In this document: positions 10,564 through 19,073 of the stretch, one piece after another | How positions within the stretch are numbered: the stretch's first letter is position 1 | How the letters are laid out: the number at the start of each line of letters is the position of its first letter | Assembly (NCBI GenBank): GCA_947629315.1 | Contig: CANRDB010000004.1 | Location: 1 to 64,000, forward strand | Source: an uncultured Bacilli bacterium | GTDB taxonomy: Bacteria; Bacillota_I; Bacilli_A; RF39; UBA660 | Direction: 5' to 3' | Length of the DNA stretch: 64,000 nucleotides | Made by a program: the position numbers and the translations under genes | The notes under the pieces: generated by a model | Seen by the model: only the letters and a program-made list of their open reading frames with translations | What the model was told of the DNA's origin: nothing | Databases searched by the model: none

Positions 10564-12246
10564 ATGAAATTTGATAATGTGAATGTGTCAGCCCTTAAAG
10601 GTATATTAAATGGAACCCGTAGAGTAAATTCCAGTAATCAAGCTGCATTAAGACCAGTTACCATTCAAAAGAATGAGGGTAGCGCAAGATTGCAGAAAAT
10701 GGTTTTAGCGGGAGCAGGTGTGTTACAGTTAACGACTTTGTTAACGGGATGTATTTCTAAACAGGCGACCCCTACAGACGATGCATCTGTAGTAATGGAA
10801 CAAACGGATGAAGTGACGGGTCAATATCAAGCCCCAGATGGAACCTATTGGAATAGTGAGGAAGACTATCAAGATTACCTCAACGGTTCTGCGGAGTTAA
10901 CAGAACAGGTAGAACAAGATGAAGATGATCTCTTGGATTTTTTGAGTACGTTTGAAGATGTCGATGGTGGAATGAGTGACAACCAAAAAACAGAGGGAGA
11001 AGTATTGTCAGGAGATGAGCATGTAACCTATACTGATAATACCTATACCGATCCAGAAACGGGAACCCATTGGGTAAGTGAGGAAGACTACCAACAAGCA
11101 AAAGATGCTGGTATTGTGAATCAGACAAATGAGAGTACGGTTGTATCAACAGATACGAATGCATGGCAAGCTCCAGACGGATCTTATTGGCAAAGTGAAG
11201 AGGAATATCAAGAATATGTGAATTCTCAAAATCAAAATGAAACGGTTGTATCAACAGATACAAATGCATGGCAGGCTCCAGATGGATCTTACTGGTCTAG
11301 TGAAGAAGAATATAATAAATATAACGCTAGTTCTAATACCGTTGTTAGTTCAGACGGAATTGTGCCTGGTCCAGGGGTTCCAAGTGTGACTGCCTATGGT
11401 CCTGGAGAAGAAGTATCAGAAACAGAAGAAAACTTTCAAGCTCCAGATGGATCTTACTGGTCTAGTGAAGCGGATTATGAAGCCTATATGAATAGTTTTA
11501 ATACATTCGTAGAGGAATATGACAGTAGTGATGTTTATAGCGATGATATGAATCAGTATCAGGCTCCAGATGGTTCTTATTGGGAAAGTGAGGAAGCTTA
11601 TCAAGATTTCATCAATGATTTTTCAAGTCTTACGGATGAATATGATGCATCCCATGAAGAATATGTATCAGGAGAAGATACGGATGATTACTTTGTGGCT
11701 CCAGATGGCTCTTACTGGGTCAGTGAAGAGGAATACCAAGATTTTTTAAATAGCGAAGTAAATAGCATTTCCACTGCTCCAGAAGGAATAACGGAAACTT
11801 TTGGGGATATTGTAGAAGTATCTACTCTTTCTTCGAATCCAGTAGAACAAGAAGAGAATATTGAGGAAGAAATCACTCCTGCGTATGAAGATAGTGAGGA
11901 AACTATTGCAGAAGATACGGATGATTACTTTGTAGCTCCAGATGGCTCTTACTGGGTCAGTGAAGAAGAATACCAAGAATCTTTAAATAGTGGAGTAGAT
12001 AGCATTTCTGCTGCTCCAGAAGAAACTACGGAAGTTTTTAGTGGGGTTGAAGAGGCAGCTGATTTTTCCTCTGATTCCATAGAAAGTGAAGAAATGACTC
12101 AGGAAGAAGTTGCTCCTACTTATGAAAATAGCGAGGAAGTTAGTATGGAAGATAACGAATGGTTTCAAGCTCCAGATGGAACCTATTGGGTCAGTGAAGA
12201 AGACTACCTAGAATTTATGGAAATGCAAAATGGAAAATCATTATAG
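10564..12246 (+). CDS. Repeat lipoprotein with ~9 copies of APDGxYWxSEEEY motif; atypical lipobox (Cys63)
   Basis: Hydrophobic stretch MVLAGAGVLQLTTLLTGC preceded by 45 aa; repeats QAPDGTYWNSEEDYQDYLN ... FQAPDGTYWVSEEDYLEFME. Confidence 0.8.
   Translation: MKFDNVNVSALKGILNGTRRVNSSNQAALRPVTIQKNEGSARLQKMVLAGAGVLQLTTLLTGCISKQATPTDDASVVMEQTDEVTGQYQAPDGTYWNSEEDYQDYLNGSAELTEQVEQDEDDLLDFLSTFEDVDGGMSDNQKTEGEVLSGDEHVTYTDNTYTDPETGTHWVSEEDYQQAKDAGIVNQTNESTVVSTDTNAWQAPDGSYWQSEEEYQEYVNSQNQNETVVSTDTNAWQAPDGSYWSSEEEYNKYNASSNTVVSSDGIVPGPGVPSVTAYGPGEEVSETEENFQAPDGSYWSSEADYEAYMNSFNTFVEEYDSSDVYSDDMNQYQAPDGSYWESEEAYQDFINDFSSLTDEYDASHEEYVSGEDTDDYFVAPDGSYWVSEEEYQDFLNSEVNSISTAPEGITETFGDIVEVSTLSSNPVEQEENIEEEITPAYEDSEETIAEDTDDYFVAPDGSYWVSEEEYQESLNSGVDSISAAPEETTEVFSGVEEAADFSSDSIESEEMTQEEVAPTYENSEEVSMEDNEWFQAPDGTYWVSEEDYLEFMEMQNGKSL
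10825..12222 (+). repeat. Degenerate ~20-aa repeat array (9 copies, irregular spacing)
   Basis: Copies: YQAPDGTYWNSEEDYQDYLN; YTDPETGTHWVSEEDYQQAKD; WQAPDGSYWQSEEEYQEYVN; WQAPDGSYWSSEEEYNKYNA; FQAPDGSYWSSEADYEAYMN; YQAPDGSYWESEEAYQDFIN; FVAPDGSYWVSEEEYQDFLN; FVAPDGSYWVSEEEYQESLN; FQAPDGTYWVSEEDYLEFME. Confidence 0.92.
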
Positions 12247-12268
12247 AGAGTAATACTCTCTTTTCTTT
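12245..12268 (+). terminator. Rho-independent terminator
   Basis: AGAGAGT-aat-ACTCTCT followed by TTTTCTTTT. Confidence 0.65.
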
Positions 12269-12354
12269 TGAATTGAGAGGAATCTCTTGAATAAAAAGAA
12301 GTTTTGTGGTATGCTGTTAATAGATAAAATAAGAGAGTACGGAAAGAAAGAGGG

Positions 12355-12648
12355 ATGTTCATGACAAGTTACCGAAGGTATCGAACAATTATTTTATCCA
12401 TTACCGCAGTGGCAGTTGTGATGATGGTTTATATTAGTTTCGGTGGTTATGATTCCATTATGACGAGAATTACCAATCAAGGAAAAGAGATTGATCAAAC
12501 TTTTTATAATGAACATACAGGAGAATTTTGGATTAATCAAGACACCTATGAAGACTATACCGAGGCTAAAAATGAAGAAGATTATTATCGTGCCCCTGAT
12601 CAAAGTTTGTGGGAAAATGAATATCGTTATTTAGAGTCTATTCAATAG
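12355..12648 (+). CDS. Small single-TM protein with two APDG/W-type motifs
   Basis: N-terminal TM (TIILSITAVAVVMMVYISFGG), then EHTGEFWINQDTYEDYTEAK and YRAPDQSLWENEYRYLESIQ. Confidence 0.7.
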   Translation: MFMTSYRRYRTIILSITAVAVVMMVYISFGGYDSIMTRITNQGKEIDQTFYNEHTGEFWINQDTYEDYTEAKNEEDYYRAPDQSLWENEYRYLESIQ

Positions 12649-12672
12649 ATTCTTTTTTTTGATACAAAAGAT

Positions 12673-12701
12673 TTGACAAATCAGAAAAAAAGTGATATTA
12701 T
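12673..12701 (+). promoter_or_regulatory. Sigma-A type promoter for the 12736 lipoprotein gene
   Basis: TTGACA (12673-12678) - 17 nt - TATTAT (12696-12701). Confidence 0.8.
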
Positions 12702-12735
12702 ATGGCACGTCTTGATGAAGAAGGGGGATTTTATT

Positions 12736-14565
12736 ATGAAATTATCAAATTTAAATTTAGATTCAGTAAGAAGAGTATTTCAATCTCAAGATACCAATGC
12801 TGACGGTGTTGGAGAGAACAATGTTAGGAGATTATCAGTTTCTAGAGTATTCAATAGAAAGCGTGTTTTTCAATCAGCAATTTTGCTTGGTATTGGTGTA
12901 ACACAGGCATTTGTTTTATTATCAGGATGTTCTAAAGGGAAAGATGATGCACCAAGTACAGTCATTGTAGAAGAAGTTCCAGCGGATGAAGAAATGGATG
13001 AAACGGAACAAGATGTTTTACCAGAAAAAGAGGAAGAGGAACAAGTAGATCTTCTTGGACAATTCGGTTCTATTGATGGTTGGATGACAGATAATCAAAA
13101 AACCGAAGCTCAAATTTTTGGAAATAGTGGAACCACTACTACTAGTAAGAATACTAGTAATAAAGGTGAAACTTCCAAAAATCAATCCACTTCAAGTTCT
13201 ACTGGAACAGGTACTGCAACAGAAACTGTTCAGGTAGAAAATGGTTATCTTGCCCCAGATGGATATATTTATGAAAATGAAGCAGAATATTTAGAATATA
13301 TCGCTGGTCAAAATGCTAACAATCAAAACACCAATACTCAAAACACTACTGGAATGGGTTCTGGAGATGTTAGTCTTGAAGGACCAAATCCAAATACTCC
13401 AAATATGACTCCAGTAGGTCCTGGCGGATCAACTGGTCCATTAAGTCCTACTGGTGGCCCTGGAAGTGCTCCTAGTTATGGTCCAGGTATGGGAACCAAC
13501 TATGGTCCAGGAATGGAAAATAACTATGGTTCAGGAGTAGGTACTGTTGTTGGAGTAGATAGAGGATGGGTTGGACCAGACGGAAATGTTTGGGATAGTG
13601 AAGCAGAATACTTAGAATTCATCTATGGAAGAAATCATAATTACGATTATGATTACGATTATGATTACGATTATGGAAATGATGACGTTATAACAGGTTC
13701 TGATATAGATGGTGACTATGATTATGAAAACGATGGTGTTATAACCGGTTCTGAGATAGGCGGTACTGTAGATGAGACGGTAGACGATACAGTAGATGGT
13801 ACATTCGATATTACAGAGGGTTATATAGACACTGATCAAGGAAGAAAATATTACGCAGAAGGTGGCTGTTGGGATTCTAAAGAAGAATATGAAGCTTATA
13901 AAAATAGCCAAAAAAATGCTGAAGAAGAAAACAATGATGATGTAATTACTGATGGTGGTATTGTTGATGAGGATATCGTTGATGATGGTATCGTTGGCGA
14001 AGAAGTTGTCGGTGAATATGTTGATGAAGTTACTTATGGAGATGTGATTGAAGTAGAACCTATGTTACTCCGTAGTGAACCGCTTCCAGCTTCTGAAGAA
14101 GAAGTTGTTAATGAAATTGTTGGGGAAGAAGTAACAGGAGAAGAAGTAAAGACTACTACTGATGAGGTTGTACCTATGTCTGCAACATCTGAAGAACAAT
14201 TGCTTGAAGTAGCAACTATAGAGAATGTAGTAACAGATTCCTCTGAGGATACTGAAGAAGAACTTAAGGTTGATGAGAGTGCTCCACTTCCTATCGAATG
14301 GGAAGAAGAAATCATTCATGTAGAACCTATATTACTTCACAGTGATCCACTTCCAGCTGACGAAGAAGTTGTTGATGAAATTGTCGGGGAAGAAATAACA
14401 GGAGAAGAAGTAGAAAACTCTATTGTAGAACAAGCTATCGAAGAAGTAATTACAGAAGTAGCTACAGAACTTTATGAATCAGGAGAGACTATCGGTGTAG
14501 AAGAAATTTCTGCTGAAGAAGTTGCTGTTGAGGAAGAAGAATCTGTAAAGGTTCTAAGTTTATAA
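12736..14565 (+). CDS. Acidic repeat lipoprotein (APDG/W motif family), atypical lipobox (Cys65)
   Basis: ATG 12736 preceded by AAGGGGGA; VFQSAILLGIGVTQAFVLLSGC; motifs YLAPDGYIYENEAEYLEYIA, GWVGPDGNVWDSEAEYLEFIY, YYAEGGCWDSKEEYEAYKN. ORF-track start at 12673 coincides with a -35 box. Confidence 0.8.
   Translation: MKLSNLNLDSVRRVFQSQDTNADGVGENNVRRLSVSRVFNRKRVFQSAILLGIGVTQAFVLLSGCSKGKDDAPSTVIVEEVPADEEMDETEQDVLPEKEEEEQVDLLGQFGSIDGWMTDNQKTEAQIFGNSGTTTTSKNTSNKGETSKNQSTSSSTGTGTATETVQVENGYLAPDGYIYENEAEYLEYIAGQNANNQNTNTQNTTGMGSGDVSLEGPNPNTPNMTPVGPGGSTGPLSPTGGPGSAPSYGPGMGTNYGPGMENNYGSGVGTVVGVDRGWVGPDGNVWDSEAEYLEFIYGRNHNYDYDYDYDYDYGNDDVITGSDIDGDYDYENDGVITGSEIGGTVDETVDDTVDGTFDITEGYIDTDQGRKYYAEGGCWDSKEEYEAYKNSQKNAEEENNDDVITDGGIVDEDIVDDGIVGEEVVGEYVDEVTYGDVIEVEPMLLRSEPLPASEEEVVNEIVGEEVTGEEVKTTTDEVVPMSATSEEQLLEVATIENVVTDSSEDTEEELKVDESAPLPIEWEEEIIHVEPILLHSDPLPADEEVVDEIVGEEITGEEVENSIVEQAIEEVITEVATELYESGETIGVEEISAEEVAVEEEESVKVLSL
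13642..13674 (+). repeat. Tandem 12-bp microrepeat TACGATTATGAT encoding (YD)n
   Basis: tacgattatgattacgattatgattacgattat. Confidence 0.95.
14041..14412 (+). repeat. Two diverged copies of a ~35-aa segment
   Basis: VIEVEPMLLRSEPLPASEEEVVNEIVGEEVTGEEV (from ~14041) and IIHVEPILLHSDPLPADEEVVDEIVGEEITGEEV (to ~14412). Confidence 0.85.
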
Positions 14566-14725
14566 GATAAGTAAGGGGGAAATAAAAACCGAGAGAAATT
14601 CTTGGTTTTTATTTTGTCTTCTTTGGTTGTTTTGCGTGTCAAAATGTGGTATGATAACAATGTAGTAGATTAGAAAAGAGAGAAATAAATTTCTAAAATG
14701 TGAGTAGAATAGAATGGGTGAAACA

Positions 14726-15727
14726 ATGAAAAAAGTACAAAATTTTCTGAAAGAACATCGTCTTTTTCTAACGATTTATGTCCTTCTTATTCTGTCAGCC
14801 TTTATTAAGATTCCTTATTATATTGATGCTCCTGGAGGATTGATTGATGTTGGAAAGCGTATTCAAGTAGAAGGAGGATATGAGTCTAAGGGATCCCTAA
14901 ATTTAGCTTATGTATCAGAATATGAGGCTACGATTCCTTTAGCAGTTCTTTCTTATATCATTCCTGGATGGGATTTATATCCTAAGAATACGGGTTCTAC
15001 TACAAACGATAATTATGAAGATATTTTAGCAAGAGATAAATTATGGATGCAAGAAGCCTATGCGAATGCGGTAATTGTAGCTTATCAAAAAGCGGGAAAA
15101 GAAATCACGATTACTGATAAAGATGTGTTTGTATTATATGTTTATGAAGAGGCCAATACCGATTTACGAGTTGGCGATAAAATTGTTGCCGCAGATGGAA
15201 AACAGATTACTTCTCGTGAGGATTTAATCTCTTTCATTGAATCGAAAGAGGTTGGAGATGTCATCCTCCTTGATGTTTTACATGATGAAAAGCCTTATCA
15301 AAGAAAGGCGGAAGTATTCCAAGTTGAAAATCGAAAGTTAATCGGCATTATGCAGGAAGAACTTTGTCATTATGAAGAAACTCCCAAAATTCAAATTTCT
15401 TATGGAGATTCCGAATCAGGACCTAGTGGTGGATTGATGGTTTCTTTAGCAATCTATAATGCTTTGGTACCAGAAGATATTACAGGTGGATTAAGAATTG
15501 TTGGAACAGGCACTTTAGATAGTGAGGGCAACGTCGGTGAGATAGGGGGAGTTGCTTATAAATTAAAGGGCGCGGTTCATAAAAAGGCAGATTTATTTTT
15601 TGTACCTGCGGGAGAAAACTATGAAGAAGCCATGGAATTAAAGAAGAAAAAACACTATGATATTACGATTGTTCCTGTCTCTACTTTTGAGGAAGCATTA
15701 GATTATTTAAAAAAGAATGTTTATTGA
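14726..15727 (+). CDS. ylbL: Membrane-anchored PDZ / Lon-like (S16) serine protease, YlbL/SepM family
   Basis: N-terminal TM, PDZ (DLRVGDKIVAADGKQITSREDLISFIES), catalytic Ser GPSGGLMVSLAIYNAL and Lys GGVAYKLKGAVHKKAD. ATG 14726 likelier than 14714. Confidence 0.9.
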   Translation: MKKVQNFLKEHRLFLTIYVLLILSAFIKIPYYIDAPGGLIDVGKRIQVEGGYESKGSLNLAYVSEYEATIPLAVLSYIIPGWDLYPKNTGSTTNDNYEDILARDKLWMQEAYANAVIVAYQKAGKEITITDKDVFVLYVYEEANTDLRVGDKIVAADGKQITSREDLISFIESKEVGDVILLDVLHDEKPYQRKAEVFQVENRKLIGIMQEELCHYEETPKIQISYGDSESGPSGGLMVSLAIYNALVPEDITGGLRIVGTGTLDSEGNVGEIGGVAYKLKGAVHKKADLFFVPAGENYEEAMELKKKKHYDITIVPVSTFEEALDYLKKNVY

Positions 15728-15780
15728 TTTGCCAACATTCTTTTTTTGTGGTAGAATATACGACTCAGGGGATGATATGA

Positions 15781-16377
15781 ATGGAAAAAGGTCAATTTCA
15801 CATGCCAGGGGAATATGCGTATGTTGCTTACGATAAAAATTGGGGTTATCACGAGAAAGAAGATTCTTTTACAGCGCCCGATGGACAATCTTGGGCGGAT
15901 GAGAGTCACTATCAGGCTTATGCGGCTTTTATGAATATTGTATATGAATGTAGTGATGGGTCATTAGCGAATTCTTATCTAGAATTTAAAGATTGGGAGA
16001 GAATGTTAGCATATCATCCAAACGAACCCGTATGTAAGACTTATGCAGGAAATGAAAAGAACTTATCGGAACTTTATCATTTAGAGCATTCTGTCGATGG
16101 TACTATTTGGAGAGATGAGACGTTGTTAGAAGAATTCTTGCAGTGGAAGAAGAATCATGCACAGATGGGAGTCTATACAGGACATTATGGAATTGCTTCT
16201 AATTTTCCAGAGTATGCGAAAATTTATAATGCTGCTTATTTCGTCAATCAGGGTTTGATGCGTCCTTGCCAATTTGTTGGTGCTTATGGGTTCTTTTATA
16301 GTACGCCAGAACAGGCAAAACATTCTTTAGAGATGAAGGATACTTTTCAAATGAAAATGAAAGTAGAATCTAAATAA
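15781..16377 (+). CDS. Putative cytoplasmic protein with APDG/W motif
   Basis: FTAPDGQSWADESHYQAYAAFMN and HSVDGTIWRDETLLEEFLQWKK; no signal peptide; RBS AGGGGATGAT. Confidence 0.65.
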   Translation: MEKGQFHMPGEYAYVAYDKNWGYHEKEDSFTAPDGQSWADESHYQAYAAFMNIVYECSDGSLANSYLEFKDWERMLAYHPNEPVCKTYAGNEKNLSELYHLEHSVDGTIWRDETLLEEFLQWKKNHAQMGVYTGHYGIASNFPEYAKIYNAAYFVNQGLMRPCQFVGAYGFFYSTPEQAKHSLEMKDTFQMKMKVESK

Positions 16378-16460
16378 AAATAGTCGTTTATTTTGAATAG
16401 TAAGGGGAATTTCACATGGACTTTCCTCTTATTTTTTGCTACAATGTAGGTGGTGGTTGT

Positions 16461-19004
16461 ATGAAAATGAATGAAGTAGATGACAGCAAAATAACGCCCA
16501 TGATGCGTCAATATATCGAAATTAAAAAGAGTCATCCTGACGTGATTGTGTTATTCCGTTTAGGAGATTTCTATGAGGTATTTTTTGAGGATGCGGCTCT
16601 AGTATCTCGAGAACTAGAATTAACTCTCACTGGTAGAAATGCGGGATTAGAGGAGAGAGTTCCAATGTGTGGAGTACCTCATCATGCTGTTTCTGTCTAT
16701 ATTGAAAAATTGATTGAAAAAGGGTATAAAGTAGGAATTTGTGAGCAGTTAGAAGATCCAGCCACAGCGAAGGGATTAGTAGAGAGAGGCCTTACTCAGA
16801 TTATTAGTAAAGGAACCATCATGAGTGGGGAATCTCTTGCGGAAAATGATTTTAACTATATTGGTGGTGTTCTCGATTTTGAACATGTCTATGGTATTAG
16901 TTATGCCGATATATCAACTGGTTTCTTAGCGGTTTTGTTAGTGCCTCATCAAGCTACGAAATTAGTAAGTGAAATTGTTTCTCTCGATTTAAAAGAGGTA
17001 GTAGTCTCTTCTAAAGTCGATAAAAGTGTCATAACCCTGTTGGAGAATCAATTTCAAATTTTAGTAACGGTAAGTGATCATATGGAAGAGGAGCCAGAAT
17101 ATCGTTCTCTTTATGATGGTATTTCTGATCAACGCTTAGTGGAGACTATTCAATTTTTACTTACCTATATCACGGAAACCCAGATGAAAACGCTAGAGCA
17201 TATGCAAAAGGCGATTATCAAAGAAAATAAGAAAATCTTAAAGATGGATATGCATACGAAACGGAATCTAGAATTAACCGAAACAATCCGTTTGAAGCAA
17301 CGCAATTTTTCGTTAATTTGGTTATTGGATAAAACGAAGACTGCGATGGGGTCTCGTATGTTAAAAAGTTATATTGAAAATCCATTGATTGAAAAAGATA
17401 AGATTGAAGAGCGTTATCAAGTCGTTGAAAAATTGTTAGAGGAATTTTTACTCAAAGAAGATTTAAAGAATCTTTTATATGAGGTTTACGACTTAGAGAG
17501 ATTGAGTGGAAGAATTGCTTTTGGAAATGCGAATGCGAGAGATTTATTACAGTTAAAAGATAGTTTGAAAGTGCTTCCAGATATTGTAAATATTTTGAAT
17601 GCTCTTTCTTTTCCTAGTTTTGAACCACCTACCGATTTATATGAGTTATTAGAAAAGAGTATCTGTGAAAATCCACCAATCAGTATTAAAGAGGGTTCTA
17701 TTATTAAGAGTGGGTATTCGCAAGAATTAGATGAATTAAAAGATTTACGGAAAGGTGGAAAAGATTTTGTTGCTCGTTTTGAAGCTGAAGAGAAAGAACG
17801 AACGGGTATCAAAACATTAAAAGTTGGCTACAATAAAGTTTTTGGGTACTATATTGAAGTATCAAAAGGCGCTGTTGGATTAGTCAAAGAAGAATATGGA
17901 TATGAAAGAAAACAGACATTAACGAATTGTGAACGATATATTAGTCCTATTTTAAAAGAAAAAGAGGCCTTGATTTTAAATGCCGAAGAACGCATTATCG
18001 AACTAGAGTATCAATTGTTTACAGAAATTCGTGAAAAGACAAAATCGTATATTCCTGTATTGCAAGAAATTTCTAAAATTATTAGTGAAATTGATGTGTT
18101 ACAGTCTTTTGCGACTGTGACAGAGGAAAATAATTATGTTAGACCACAACTGACTGAAAAGCGAGAAGTTCGTTTAGTGGAAAATCGCCATGCGGTAGTA
18201 GAGAAAGTACTAGACCAAGAATATGTATCTAATGATATTGTCATGGAAGAGGGTACTGATATTCTTTTGATTACAGGACCGAATATGGCTGGAAAAAGTA
18301 CTTATATGCGACAGTTTGCCATTACTGTCATTATGGCCCAAATAGGTTGTTTCGTACCAGCTAAAGAAGCATTGTTGCCTATTTTTGATGCGATTTATAC
18401 GAGAATTGGAGCAAGTGATGACTTAGTCAGTGGAGAATCTACCTTTATGGTAGAGATGAAAGAAGCAAATGACGCCATCAGTAATGCAACAGAACATAGT
18501 CTAGTCTTATTTGATGAATTAGGAAGAGGAACAGCTACCTTTGATGGGATGGCTCTTGCGCAAGCAATCATTGAATATATTCATGACCATATTCATTGTA
18601 AGACATTATTTTCTACCCATTATCATGAATTGACTGATTTAGAAAATACTTTAGCGCATCTTAAAAACATTCATGTAAGTGCTTATGAGGAAAATGGAAT
18701 GATTACTTTTCTTCATAAAATAAAAGAGGGTAGTGTCGATAAGAGTTATGGGATACATGTTGCTCGTTTAGCGGATTTGCCAAGTTCGTTGATTGCACGG
18801 GCAACAAAAATCTTACAGGTTTATGAAAATAAAGAGAAAAAACGGGATAAAAATATTCAAGAAGCCTTACCACTAGATGAACTTATGAATCAGGAAGATG
18901 AACTACGCAATCGCTTGAAAGAAATCAATCCGTTAGAAGTGACACCTATGGAAGCTTTAACGATTTTAGTGGAATTAAAGGAATTGAGTAAAAAAAATGG
19001 GTAA
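16461..19004 (+). CDS. mutS: DNA mismatch repair protein MutS
   Basis: Start MKMNEVDDSKITPMMRQYIEIKKSHPDVIVLFRLGDFYEVFFEDA; Walker A TGPNMAGKSTYMRQ; DELGRGTATFDGMALA; STHYHELTDLE. Confidence 0.97.
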   Translation: MKMNEVDDSKITPMMRQYIEIKKSHPDVIVLFRLGDFYEVFFEDAALVSRELELTLTGRNAGLEERVPMCGVPHHAVSVYIEKLIEKGYKVGICEQLEDPATAKGLVERGLTQIISKGTIMSGESLAENDFNYIGGVLDFEHVYGISYADISTGFLAVLLVPHQATKLVSEIVSLDLKEVVVSSKVDKSVITLLENQFQILVTVSDHMEEEPEYRSLYDGISDQRLVETIQFLLTYITETQMKTLEHMQKAIIKENKKILKMDMHTKRNLELTETIRLKQRNFSLIWLLDKTKTAMGSRMLKSYIENPLIEKDKIEERYQVVEKLLEEFLLKEDLKNLLYEVYDLERLSGRIAFGNANARDLLQLKDSLKVLPDIVNILNALSFPSFEPPTDLYELLEKSICENPPISIKEGSIIKSGYSQELDELKDLRKGGKDFVARFEAEEKERTGIKTLKVGYNKVFGYYIEVSKGAVGLVKEEYGYERKQTLTNCERYISPILKEKEALILNAEERIIELEYQLFTEIREKTKSYIPVLQEISKIISEIDVLQSFATVTEENNYVRPQLTEKREVRLVENRHAVVEKVLDQEYVSNDIVMEEGTDILLITGPNMAGKSTYMRQFAITVIMAQIGCFVPAKEALLPIFDAIYTRIGASDDLVSGESTFMVEMKEANDAISNATEHSLVLFDELGRGTATFDGMALAQAIIEYIHDHIHCKTLFSTHYHELTDLENTLAHLKNIHVSAYEENGMITFLHKIKEGSVDKSYGIHVARLADLPSSLIARATKILQVYENKEKKRDKNIQEALPLDELMNQEDELRNRLKEINPLEVTPMEALTILVELKELSKKNG

Positions 19005-19032
19005 AGGAAAGGAATTCACCTTTCCTTTCTTG
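19001..19032 (+). terminator. Terminator of mutS
   Basis: AAAGGAAAGG-aattca-CCTTTCCTTT. Confidence 0.6.
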
Positions 19033-19073
19033 ACATTCTGGACGACTTTTTTTATAATGATATTGGTGATAAT

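Noticed and set aside
10880-12168. Minus-strand ORFs opposite the APDG repeat gene
   Set aside because: Reverse complement of repetitive sense codons; translations are compositionally biased and the sense frame has the conserved repeats.
10825-12222. APDG repeat array considered as CRISPR or other DNA-level repeat
   Set aside because: Spacing is irregular, conservation is at protein level, and the frame is maintained throughout.
13612-14319. Minus-strand ORFs opposite the 12736 gene (e.g. IIIVIIIVIM, SSSTSSS)
   Set aside because: Antisense of (YD)n and acidic repeats; no independent support.
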